NCBI GenBank assembly: GCA_024401975.1
Contig: JAKSKB010000003.1
Location: 1-52,720, forward strand
Reading direction: 5' to 3'
Length of the DNA stretch: 52,720 bases
From: Bacteroidales bacterium
Lineage (GTDB): Bacteria; Bacteroidota; Bacteroidia; Bacteroidales; UBA932
Shown: positions 1 through 7,439 of the stretch, piece by piece
Numbering within the stretch: position 1 is the stretch's first letter
Layout of the letters: every line of letters begins with the position of its first letter
The notes under the pieces: generated by a model
The model's database searches: none
What the model was told of the DNA's origin: nothing
What the model saw: the letters and a program-made list of their open reading frames with translations, nothing else
Translations under genes and position numbers: made by a program

Positions 1-170
1 GATGACTTTAAAGAGACTTTAAAGGCGATTTTTGGCGACTTAAGGTGACTGTTGGAACTATAAATGGAACTTTAAAGTTACTTAGGGGGTGACTTAGGGT
101 GACTTAGGGGGTGACTTAGGGTGACTTTGAACGTCTAAAAAAGCGAGGGGGAAAAATACCTCAATAACCC
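1..170. repeat. Low-complexity tandem repeats at the left edge
   Basis: No gene is visible here. Positions 90-129 are a tandem array of TGACTTAGGG units alternating in length (10, 12, 10 bases, then a broken unit TGACTTTG). Positions 4-60 carry degenerate relatives built on GACTTTAAAG and GACTTAAGG. Positions 160-178 hold two copies of CCTCAATAA. The array abuts the 3' end of the truncated antiporter gene. It has no constant repeat and variable spacer pattern, so it is not a CRISPR. It is probably a genome-wide repeat family that ended the assembly or that inserted into the gene. Confidence 0.8.
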
Positions 171-1226
171 TCAATAAGCACCCCGCCTACCCCCTCCTCT
201 CTGGAAATCCGGCCCTCTCACATAGAATGAAATGAAACTCTGCTGGTGCAAATCGAATCTCTTGAAGAACGGCAGTACACTGAAAACCGATGCGGGCCTC
301 GAAATGAACAGCAGGCACAGGAAAATTGCGGCTGCAGGCAGGGCTGCCTTGAGCAGCGCCTCCGGTTGGGCCAGAAGACCGAGGGCAAAGAATATCAGCA
401 CTTGCATCAGCCCTGTGATGCCGTCAAAGAAATGTACGAGAGATTTTCTGCCGCGAAAGTCGGTGTTGCCCAGAATGATGCCGACTATGTATGCGCTCAA
501 GTATCCGTTCCCGCCCAGCAGACCGGGCACGGCGTAGGAAAAAAGCGCGATGGCCAGGACGAAAAGCGAATCGAACCCTGCAGTGGCGAAGGAAATCCGT
601 CTCATTACAAGTATGGCGCCGCGTGCAATGAGGTATCCGATGCCTGCTCCCAGCACTATCTGTTTCAAGAGCATCATTGCGATGCCTGCTCCGCTTGCCG
701 AGCCTCCCATAAGGGAAAGCATCAGCGCTGTGAGCATATAGGACATCGGGTCGTTGGAGCCGCTCTCCATTTCCAGGAGCGGGGAAGTTCCGTTTTTAAG
801 GCCAAGATTTTTAGAACGGAGTATGGAGAAAACCGATGCCGCGTCAGTCGAACTTATGACCGCGCCCATAAGCATACTTTCAAGCCAGTTCCAATGAAGA
901 ACGAAATGGCAGAAGAGTCCGGTGACGCCTGCCGTGACCGCTACCCCGGCGGTAGCCAGAATCGCAGCCTGGGCAGCCACAGGTCTGGCTGTCTTCCATC
1001 TGGTCCCGAAACCGCCGTAGAACATTATGAATATGAGGGCAATCGAGCACATCTTTTCGGCCGCTTTGAAATCCTCGAGCGCAATATTTATGAAATCCAC
1101 GTTCCCGACAAAGATTCCAAGCAGGATGAAGGCAAGCAGTACGGGGATGCCCACCTTGTGGGATGCGTTGTTGAGCAGGACGCAGCAGAAAATGATGATT
1201 GCGACAAGTGCGAGGAATGTATTCAT
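171..1226 (-). CDS. Truncated CPA1/NhaP2-type K+(Na+)/H+ antiporter
   Basis: Inner-membrane cation/proton antiporter of the NhaP2/CvrA type. The 351 residues are mostly hydrophobic helices. Signature sites are SSTDAAS (about residues 125-131, with the transport-site Asp) and ESGSNDPMSY (about 152-161, the ND motif). NhaP2 relatives are usually about 480-580 residues, with 12-13 helices and a C-terminal TrkA_C-like domain. Here the protein stops where a V-G-L-R-G-A motif is expected: after HQQSFISF the sequence becomes an Arg/Gly-rich tail (VRGPDFQRGGGRR) and ends next to the repeat DNA. The gene is therefore probably broken at its 3' end. It lies 6 bp downstream of metX on the same strand and may be cotranscribed. 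Family call is confident; activity is doubtful. Confidence 0.8.
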   Translation of the reverse strand: MNTFLALVAIIIFCCVLLNNASHKVGIPVLLAFILLGIFVGNVDFINIALEDFKAAEKMCSIALIFIMFYGGFGTRWKTARPVAAQAAILATAGVAVTAGVTGLFCHFVLHWNWLESMLMGAVISSTDAASVFSILRSKNLGLKNGTSPLLEMESGSNDPMSYMLTALMLSLMGGSASGAGIAMMLLKQIVLGAGIGYLIARGAILVMRRISFATAGFDSLFVLAIALFSYAVPGLLGGNGYLSAYIVGIILGNTDFRGRKSLVHFFDGITGLMQVLIFFALGLLAQPEALLKAALPAAAIFLCLLFISRPASVFSVLPFFKRFDLHQQSFISFYVRGPDFQRGGGRRGAY

Positions 1227-1232
1227 GGCGTG

Positions 1233-2252
1233 TCAGTCAAGAAGGTGGTCAATCAATCGCTTTATCTGGTTGCTCTCAAGAAGAAATCCGTCGTGTCCGT
1301 AATCGGAATGAATCACGTGCCTGACCGCTCCGGGGATGTATCGGTACCATTCCTCCATTTCAAGAGGAGGAAATATGATGTCGGTATCCACGGCTGCCGT
1401 TATGACGCGTGCCTTGATGTGTGACAGAGCATTTTCCACCCCATTTCTGCCGCGTCCGACATTGTGGCTGTCGAAAGAGTTGCACAGAGAGTAATATGAA
1501 GATGCATCGAAATTTCTTCTCACGAGTTTAAGGCCCTGATAACGTTCGTAGGAGGCGACCTTTTTTGCGAAGAGGCAGTCGGGGTCGTCCTCTTTCTGGG
1601 TGATGCCGTACCCCTTGAAGCATCTATATGATATCAGGGCCTGCGCTCTTGCACATTTAAGCCCTTCGACCCCTCCTGTCAAGTCCTTGCATCTGCGGAA
1701 GGTGCTGTCCGCCTCCAGAGCCATGCGCTGTGCTTCCACCATTGCTCCAAGCCAGGGGGATATGCGCGGCGCAGTCGCGAGAAAAAGTATGTTTCTGCAC
1801 ACTTCAGGTTCCATTATAGACCACTCCATTGCCTGAAAACCACCTATGGAACTGCCTATGAGCAGGTCCACGGTCTCTATTCCAAGATGCTTGCGCACTT
1901 CGATGCAGGTTCTTGCCATATCCCTTATGGTGACGGCAGGGAAGTCGAAGAAATAGGGCTTTCCTGTGAGGGGATTGACGCTTCGCGGTGAAGAGGAACC
2001 ATATGCCGAGCCGAGCAGGTTGACGCATACCACGAAATATTTTTCCGTATCTATCGTCTTGCCCGGGCCCGTAAGTTCAGGCCACCAGTCTTCCACGTCT
2101 GAATTGGCCGTAAGTCCATGACATATCCAAATGACTTTCTTTCCCGGGGAGTATTCGCATCCGGAAGTGTGGTATGCGATGTCTATCGAGTCAAGAACTC
2201 CTCCGGCCTCGAAATGGAAGGGCTTGTCTGTGGTGAGAACGTGGGCTGTCAT
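1233..2252 (-). CDS. metX: Homoserine O-acetyltransferase (MetX family)
   Basis: Cytosolic alpha/beta-hydrolase that transfers acetyl from acetyl-CoA to L-homoserine, giving O-acetylhomoserine for the neighbouring MetY. The nucleophile elbow is GSSIGG with Ser135. It is preceded by the CHGLTANSD oxyanion region (about 45-53) and NLLGSAYGSSSP (about 78-89), both typical of MetX. The triad is completed by the Asp in VDTDIIFPP and the His in DYGHDGFLLE near the C-terminus. At 339 residues it is slightly short for MetX (about 350-380). The start overlaps the metY stop by 4 bp (ATGA), which indicates translational coupling. Family members can use succinyl-CoA instead, but pairing with a MetY-type sulfhydrylase favours acetyl transfer. 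Confidence 0.9.
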   Translation of the reverse strand: MTAHVLTTDKPFHFEAGGVLDSIDIAYHTSGCEYSPGKKVIWICHGLTANSDVEDWWPELTGPGKTIDTEKYFVVCVNLLGSAYGSSSPRSVNPLTGKPYFFDFPAVTIRDMARTCIEVRKHLGIETVDLLIGSSIGGFQAMEWSIMEPEVCRNILFLATAPRISPWLGAMVEAQRMALEADSTFRRCKDLTGGVEGLKCARAQALISYRCFKGYGITQKEDDPDCLFAKKVASYERYQGLKLVRRNFDASSYYSLCNSFDSHNVGRGRNGVENALSHIKARVITAAVDTDIIFPPLEMEEWYRYIPGAVRHVIHSDYGHDGFLLESNQIKRLIDHLLD

Positions 2253-3541
2253 CTGTGCGCTTCAGTGATGGCTGATTCTATGTCCTTGATGATGTCGTCC
2301 GGATCTTCAAGCCCGATGCTCAAACGCATCAGTCCCGGAGAGATGCCGGCTTCCTCAAGTTGCCGGTCGGTGAGCTGGCGGTGCGTATGCGAAGCGGGAT
2401 GCAGGACGCAGGTATGGCAGTCCGCGACGTGAGTCTCTATGGATATCAGTTTGAGATTGTCTATGAACCGTGCCCCGAATTCTTTGCCTCCCTTGAGCGC
2501 GAAGGCTATGACTCCGCAACTTCCTTCCGGGAGATATTTGAGCTGGCGGCTGTGTTCCGGGTCGTCTTCCAACTCGGGAAAATGAATCCATTCCACGTCG
2601 GGAAGGGTCTTAAGGAAACCGGCCACCTTGAGTGCGCTTTCGCTGTGGCGTTTCATCCGTACGTGGAGCGATTGCAGCCCCAACCCCAGATAGAATGCGT
2701 TCTGAGGACTCTGTATGGCGCCTAAATCTCTCATCAACTGACTGGTCGCCTTGGTGATGTAGGCAAGTCTGCCGAATTTGCGGGTGTATATCAGTCCGTG
2801 ATAGGAAGAATCCGGAGTGCACAGCCCGGGGAATTTGTCGGCGTGCTTCTCCCAGTCGAAATTGCCGCTGTCAACAATCGCTCCTCCTACCGTGGTGCCG
2901 TGCCCGTCCATATATTTTGTAGTGGAGTGTGTGACGATATCCGCGCCCCATTCGAAGGGACGGCAGTGCACAGGGGTGGGGAAGGTGTTGTCAACTATGA
3001 ACGGCACTCCGTGCGAATGTGCAATGCGTGCGAATCTTTCAAGGTCGAGGACCCTTACTCCAGGATTGGAAAGCGTCTCTCCGAACAGGAGTTTGGTGTT
3101 CGGCTTGAAAGCCGCTTCGATTTCCTCATCCGAGGCATCATAGTCGATAAAAGTGACGTCTATGCCCATTTTTCTGAAAGTGCAGCCGAAGAGATTGTAG
3201 GTGCCACCATAAATGGAGGACATACTTATCATATGGTCTCCGGCTTCGCAGATGTTGAAGCAGGCGAAGAAATTGGCGGCTTGTCCGGAGGACGTCAGCA
3301 TTGCCGCCACCCCTCCTTCGAGTGCACAGATACGTGCCGCGACCATATCATTCGTGGGGTTTTGGAGGCGTGTATAGAAATAACCGCTTTCCTCAAGGTC
3401 GAAAAGCCGACCCATATGCTCGGAGGTGTCATATTTGAAAGTGGTGCTCTGGATAACCGGTATCTGGCGCGGTCCCCCGTTTTGCGGCTGGTAACCCGCT
3501 TGTACGCATTGCGTGTCTATGCTTTGTCTGACCTTGTTCAT
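2249..3541 (-). CDS. metY: O-acetylhomoserine sulfhydrylase (aminocarboxypropyltransferase)
   Basis: PLP enzyme of the Cys/Met metabolism family. It makes homocysteine from O-acetylhomoserine and sulfide, or methionine from methanethiol. The PLP lysine lies in THSTTKYMDGHGT, the cofactor contact in TSSGQAANFF, and the active-site segment in YFYTRLQNPTND. The C-terminal SIGLEDPDDII motif is typical. A start at 3541 (MNKVRQSID) gives 430 residues, the usual length; an in-frame ATG at 3574 adds 11 unconserved residues. A weak -7 element (TATTTTAG, minus strand, 3568-3561) would place transcription start downstream of the longer start, which supports 3541. It is first in the operon with metX. Confidence 0.9.
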   Translation of the reverse strand: MNKVRQSIDTQCVQAGYQPQNGGPRQIPVIQSTTFKYDTSEHMGRLFDLEESGYFYTRLQNPTNDMVAARICALEGGVAAMLTSSGQAANFFACFNICEAGDHMISMSSIYGGTYNLFGCTFRKMGIDVTFIDYDASDEEIEAAFKPNTKLLFGETLSNPGVRVLDLERFARIAHSHGVPFIVDNTFPTPVHCRPFEWGADIVTHSTTKYMDGHGTTVGGAIVDSGNFDWEKHADKFPGLCTPDSSYHGLIYTRKFGRLAYITKATSQLMRDLGAIQSPQNAFYLGLGLQSLHVRMKRHSESALKVAGFLKTLPDVEWIHFPELEDDPEHSRQLKYLPEGSCGVIAFALKGGKEFGARFIDNLKLISIETHVADCHTCVLHPASHTHRQLTDRQLEEAGISPGLMRLSIGLEDPDDIIKDIESAITEAHR

Positions 3542-3590
3542 CAGTGTATGAATATTTCGGCTAAAATAATTCATTTTTGCCGATTTTTGC

Positions 3591-3598
3591 TAAATTTG
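3591..3598 (+). promoter_or_regulatory. -7 promoter element for deoD
   Basis: TAAATTTG matches the Bacteroidetes -7 consensus TAnnTTTG and lies 28 bp upstream of the deoD ATG. No clear -33 TTTG is seen at the expected 19-bp spacing. Confidence 0.6.
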
Positions 3599-3626
3599 TA
3601 ATGACATCAATAAAAAAATCAGAAAA

Positions 3627-4340
3627 ATGAGCAAGGAACAGACACCTACTCCGCATATCAGGGCTTCCTACGGAGAAATAGCCCCTACCGTCATAATGGC
3701 CGGTGACCCTTTGAGAGCGAAGTTCTTCGCGGAAACTTATCTGGAGAATCCGGTTCTGTACAATGATGTACGGGCAATGTACGGCTACACCGGCACTTGG
3801 AAAGGTAAAAGGGTGTCCATTCAGGGACACGGTATGGGTATCCCGTCCATAGGCATCTATTCATACGAACTCTTCAATTTCTATGACGTGGAGCGGATTA
3901 TCCGTGTCGGGACTTGCGGCACTTTCGATTCCGAGGTGCAACTTGGAAGTCTTGTGATGGCAGAAGGCGCCTGCACGGATTCCAATTACGGCATCCAATA
4001 CGGTTTCCCTTGCACGTTTGCTCCCATAGCTGATTTCGGACTTCTCCGTTCCGCCGTCGAAGAGGCGGAACGCCTCGGTGTGTCCTACAAGGTGGGCAAT
4101 GTCCTTTCATCCGATGTCTTCTACGACGAATCCAGTACCCAGAAGACTCTTTCCCGCTTCGGAGTTCTCGCCGTGGAGATGGAGGTTTCAGCCCTTTATA
4201 TGAATGCCGCCGCTGCCGGCAAAAAGGCCCTCGGCATCCTTTCGGTTACCGACAATATCGCCACCGGCGAAAGACTTTCCGCAACTGACAGGCAGTTGAA
4301 ACTGAACGATATGCTGGAAGTCGCGCTGGGGATTGCCTAG
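3627..4340 (+). CDS. deoD: Purine nucleoside phosphorylase, DeoD type
   Basis: Cytosolic enzyme that reversibly phosphorolyses purine (deoxy)nucleosides to base and (deoxy)ribose-1-phosphate for salvage. The 237 residues align end to end with hexameric DeoD. Recognisable parts are TPHIRASYGE at the N-terminus, the phosphate-binding GDPLRAKF, GHGMGIPS, IRVGTCG (phosphate-binding Arg), VEMEVSALY (ribose-binding Glu) and SVTDN, with the Asp that protonates the base. The related uridine phosphorylase lacks this exact combination. It is a monocistronic unit behind a -7 element, and its stop overlaps the stop of the convergent cca gene by 3 bp. Confidence 0.92.
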   Translation: MSKEQTPTPHIRASYGEIAPTVIMAGDPLRAKFFAETYLENPVLYNDVRAMYGYTGTWKGKRVSIQGHGMGIPSIGIYSYELFNFYDVERIIRVGTCGTFDSEVQLGSLVMAEGACTDSNYGIQYGFPCTFAPIADFGLLRSAVEEAERLGVSYKVGNVLSSDVFYDESSTQKTLSRFGVLAVEMEVSALYMNAAAAGKKALGILSVTDNIATGERLSATDRQLKLNDMLEVALGIA

Positions 4341-5776
4341 TCTCTGCCCGCTTTGAGTCCCATTTCGGCTGCTTTCCTGCGCACAATGGCATCGGCTTCA
4401 TCGAAATTGTTCCCGATTACTCCGTCAAGTATGGATTCTTTGACGTACTCTTTCAGTATGCCTATCTCCCTGCACGGAGGAATTCCGTAGAGTTCCATAA
4501 GATATTCTCCGGAAATGGGATTCTTGAAATTGCGTATCCTGTCCTTTTCCTCCACCTCTGCTAGTTTCCTGCGGACAAGATCGAAATTGTTGCGTATGCG
4601 GGCGACTTTCGCGGGATTCTTTGAGGTCACGTCGGCGTCGCACAGGGTCATCAGATCATCCACGTCGTCACCGGCATCGAACAGCAGTCTCCTGACTGCC
4701 GAATCCGTCACCCCGTCATCTACAAGGGCTATGGGGCGCAGGTGAAGTTTGACGAGCTTCTGAACGTATTTCATCCTTTCGTCAAGAGGAAGCGAAAGCC
4801 TCGTGAAGATTTTGGGAACCATACGGGCGCCTATCAGTTCATGCCCGTGGAAAGTCCATCCGGACTGCGCGTCGAAACGTTTGGATGCAGGTTTGCCTAT
4901 ATCGTGCAGAAGCGCGGCCCATCTGAGCCACAGACGGGGTTCATCCCCGTCGGAGGCGCTTACGTTGTCAAGGACTGCCAGCGTGTGCGAGAAATTCTCC
5001 TTATGACCGCGGCCGTCGATGGACTCGACGCCCTTGAGTCCCGATATTTCCGGAAGTATGCGTTCCAGAAGCCTTGTGTCATCCAACAGGCGGAACGCCA
5101 TCGACGGCCGCGGAGTTGCCATCATCTTGTTGAGCTCATCGGCAATGCGCTCTTTTGAAAGTATGGATATCCTGTCTCCCATACGTCTGATTGATTCAAC
5201 AGACTCGGGTACTATGGTGAAATTCATCTCCGGTGTGCTCAATTTTGTGGCGAAACGTATGGCTCGGAACATCCTGAGCGGGTCGTCGGAATAGGTTGTG
5301 TCCGGGTCGAGAGGGGTTCGTATGATGCCTGCGGCGAGGTCTCTTATGCCACCGAAAGGGTCAACCAGTTCCCCGTATGAATCCTTCTGCAGGCTGAAGG
5401 CCATCGCATTTATGGTGAAATCGCGGCGCATCTGGTCGTCTTCGAGCGATCCGTTCTCCACGATGGGGTTTCTGGATTCGCGTCTGTATGATTCCTTCCT
5501 CGCCCCGACGAATTCTATTTCATCGCCTCTGTAGCGGAGCATCGCAGTGCCGAAGTTCCTGAATACGGACACTTTGGACCTCACCCGCTTTCCCACCGCT
5601 TCGGCAAGTTCAGTTCCGCTGCCTTCCACCACTATGTCTATGTCGTTGGACTGTCTCCCGAGGAAACAGTCACGGACATACCCGCCTATTACGAATGCGC
5701 GCACTCCCAGCCGCTGAGCCTGCTCCGACACTATGCCGAATATCGGATTTTCCAGATATCCTTCCGTGATTGTCAT
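4337..5776 (-). CDS. cca: CCA tRNA nucleotidyltransferase / poly(A) polymerase family with HD domain
   Basis: Adds or repairs the 3' CCA of tRNAs. The N-terminus carries the class II nucleotidyltransferase core: IGGYVRDCFLG (about 31-41) and the metal-binding DIDIVVEG (about 46-53). The RRDFTINAMA motif follows at about 118-127, then DDPLRMFRAIRFA (about 165-177), which belongs to the neck and base-recognition region. The C-terminal half has an HD domain with LLHDIGKP (about 290), like E. coli-type and many Bacteroidetes enzymes. At 479 residues it is full length. The start overlaps the stop of the upstream HsdR-N gene (ATGA), so the two are coupled. A-adding and CC-adding subtypes cannot be separated by eye. 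Confidence 0.9.
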   Translation of the reverse strand: MTITEGYLENPIFGIVSEQAQRLGVRAFVIGGYVRDCFLGRQSNDIDIVVEGSGTELAEAVGKRVRSKVSVFRNFGTAMLRYRGDEIEFVGARKESYRRESRNPIVENGSLEDDQMRRDFTINAMAFSLQKDSYGELVDPFGGIRDLAAGIIRTPLDPDTTYSDDPLRMFRAIRFATKLSTPEMNFTIVPESVESIRRMGDRISILSKERIADELNKMMATPRPSMAFRLLDDTRLLERILPEISGLKGVESIDGRGHKENFSHTLAVLDNVSASDGDEPRLWLRWAALLHDIGKPASKRFDAQSGWTFHGHELIGARMVPKIFTRLSLPLDERMKYVQKLVKLHLRPIALVDDGVTDSAVRRLLFDAGDDVDDLMTLCDADVTSKNPAKVARIRNNFDLVRRKLAEVEEKDRIRNFKNPISGEYLMELYGIPPCREIGILKEYVKESILDGVIGNNFDEADAIVRRKAAEMGLKAGRD

Positions 5777-6180
5777 TTCAACATATCTTCATAAGACGGC
5801 AGGGAAGGGGAGAACACAAGCCCGTCCGCCGACTTTTTCGCTACAATCGTATTCTTGCCGTTGGTGATGAACACCCATTTTACGGACAGGGCCATATCGT
5901 AACGGAGGGCCTGACCGAGTACCTCGGCATCGAGTTCGATTTCCGGCCGCTTGCATTCCACGAGGGCAACAGGGGAGGCGTCACGTCCGAAGATGACTAT
6001 ATCCGCCCTGTAGCGTTTGGACGATTTTCCCCAATTGAAGCCCACTTCGCTGCGCATCATATGTTCAGGCACCTTCATGGTGTCTCTCAAGACCGAGATG
6101 AACCACTGGCGTACCGTCTCCTCCGGAGTCAGTGCGACGTTTTTCCTGCGAAGCGGGTCTCCTATGCTTGTTTTTGCCAT
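5773..6180 (-). CDS. Stand-alone HsdR N-terminal (PD-(D/E)XK-like) domain protein
   Basis: A 135-residue protein that resembles only the N-terminal nuclease domain of type I restriction HsdR subunits (HSDR_N_2 type). The nuclease core is readable as RADIVIF (Asp), then VALVECKRPE with the ExK pair. An N-terminal helix carries EETVRQWFISVL, and an Arg/Gly region precedes the core. There is no helicase domain, HsdM or HsdS nearby, so it is not a restriction system. It is translationally coupled to cca. The start at 6180 was chosen because upstream in-frame sequence overlaps the divergent xerC gene and is not conserved-looking. Function is unknown; a DNA or RNA processing role is inference. Confidence 0.8.
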   Translation of the reverse strand: MAKTSIGDPLRRKNVALTPEETVRQWFISVLRDTMKVPEHMMRSEVGFNWGKSSKRYRADIVIFGRDASPVALVECKRPEIELDAEVLGQALRYDMALSVKWVFITNGKNTIVAKKSADGLVFSPSLPSYEDMLK

Positions 6181-6189
6181 ATCCGCTTG

Positions 6190-6206
6190 CAAATATATCA
6201 AAAATA
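6190..6206 (-). promoter_or_regulatory. Two candidate -7 elements for the HsdR-N/cca operon
   Basis: On the minus strand TATTTTTG (6206-6199) and TATATTTG (6197-6190) both match TAnnTTTG just upstream of the start codon at 6180. If the proximal one is used, the mRNA would be nearly leaderless. On the plus strand a weaker TACTTTCG (6210-6217) may serve xerC. Confidence 0.5.
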
Positions 6207-6225
6207 CGGTACTTTCGGAGCGGAA

Positions 6226-7146
6226 ATGACAGATGCTTTCATCACATACGTCAGGGATGTCAGGCGTTATTCCTCCAGGACCTGTACGCTTTACAGAAGC
6301 GTGCTCGAGAACTATGTCTCTCTTTTCGGGGACATTCCTACGGCCGAGAACGTCAGAGGCTATGAAGTCCTGCTGATGGATGAACGCGGGATGGACCCTC
6401 GCACGGTCAACCAGCATCTCTCCGTGCTCAGCGGCTACTGCCGTTTCCTCGTAAAGAAAGGCGTCCTCAAGTCCAATCCCGTCAGGACCGTACCTCGCCC
6501 GAAAATGTCCGTGCGCCTGCCGGAGTCCTCGCGCGAAGAATCGATGAAAGAATAGTGCGAGGGAGCGCGAGACCGTCTGGATGGTGACGATATGGGGATG
6601 CCACAGAGGTACGAACAGCGTCTCGGACGCCTCATAGTGTCGCTTCTTTACAATACAGGGATAAGGCGGGCCGAATTGCTGTCGCTGACCGTTTCTTCTC
6701 TGGACAGGGGACGTTCTGTCCTCCGCGTGAAGGGAAAAGGGGATAAAATGAGAGAAATTCCGCTTGTCCCGTCCGTTTGTGACGAAATATCATTATATTT
6801 ACAATCAGTTGACACGATGGTAGGATGCGTCCGTACTGCGGACAGCCCCTTGCTGGTGACTCTCAAAGGTCGTGCCCTTTATCCCGTGTTCGTGGACAGG
6901 GCCGTGAAAAAGGAATTGGAATCCGTTCCCGGCATCACGGGCAGGAAGTCGCCTCACGTGCTCAGGCATACGCTGGCAACGGAGCTGCTCTCCGACGGAG
7001 CGGACATCAATTCCATAAAGGAATTCCTGGGGCATTCGTCTCTGGCGGCTACGCAGGTATATACGCACAATTCCATCGAGAAACTGCTGAAAGTTTATGA
7101 CAACGCCCATCCAAGGGCAAAAAACGGAGGTAAAAATGGAGATTAA
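6226..7146 (+). pseudogene. xerC: XerC-like tyrosine recombinase interrupted by an in-frame TAG
   Basis: Reading one frame from ATG 6226 to the stop at 7144-7146 gives a full-length tyrosine recombinase (about 305 residues, normal for XerC/D), except that codon 110 is TAG (6553-6555). The N-terminal half (FITYVRDVRRYSSRT... VNQHLSVLSGYCRFLV) is the core-binding SAM-like domain. After the stop the same frame continues with DRLDGDDMG and the intact catalytic domain. All catalytic residues are present: Arg in NTGIRRAELLSL, Lys in KGKGDKMRE, HVLRHTLATEL, GHSSLAATQVYTH with the Tyr nucleophile. The downstream part could start at ATG 6592. No frameshift exists, so this is a single substitution, a sequencing error or a readthrough site. 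The 3' end overlaps hpf by 11 bp. Confidence 0.85.
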
Positions 7147-7429
7147 AATCAAATCGCTCAAATTCGACGCCGACCAGAAGCTCATCGCCTACGTCGGGAA
7201 GAAAGTTTCAAGGCTTGCCAGGTTTTACGGGGATTCGGATACTGCGGAGGTCACTCTCTCGCTGCTTTCCGATCCGGACAACAAAAGCGTGAAGATACGC
7301 GTGCTGGCACCCGGTGGAGATTTCGTCATCGAACGCAGTTCCAAAAGTTTCGAAGATGCCGTATCGGCCGCAGTGGACGCGATGAAGGAAAAACTTACAA
7401 GAGCAAAAGAGAAACGCAATGAAGCATAA
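7136..7429 (+). CDS. hpf: Ribosome hibernation-promoting factor, short form (HPF/YfiA family)
   Basis: A 97-residue ribosome-associated inhibitor that binds the 30S decoding/tRNA sites during stationary phase or stress. The fold is evident: MEIKIKSLKFDADQKLIAYVGKKVSRL (strand and helix 1), then alternating strands AEVTLSLLSDP and VKIRVLAPGGDFVIER. A basic second helix follows (SFEDAVSAAVDAMKEKLTRAKEK). It lacks the C-terminal dimerisation domain of long HPF. ATG 7136 was chosen because homologs begin with MEI/MKI; a further 13 upstream codons lie inside xerC. Start nested in the xerC 3' end suggests coupled translation. The xerC-hpf order is familiar in Bacteroidetes. Confidence 0.9.
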   Translation: MEIKIKSLKFDADQKLIAYVGKKVSRLARFYGDSDTAEVTLSLLSDPDNKSVKIRVLAPGGDFVIERSSKSFEDAVSAAVDAMKEKLTRAKEKRNEA

Positions 7430-7439
7430 CGAACCTGAT

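Noticed and set aside
77-129. CRISPR-like array
   Set aside because: Units of 10-12 bases are directly adjacent with no unique spacers, so it is a simple tandem repeat.
246-1424. 392-codon open frame on the plus strand
   Set aside because: It is antisense to the antiporter and metX; composition is Cys/His-rich and shows no family motif, while the opposite strand has clear motifs.
4337-4340. Overlap of deoD and cca stop codons as an anomaly
   Set aside because: Short convergent overlaps are common in this dense genome and need no special explanation.
5770-6225. N-terminal extension of the xerC frame upstream of 6226
   Set aside because: The extra frame overlaps the HsdR-N gene on the other strand, precedes the likely promoter and has no recombinase similarity.
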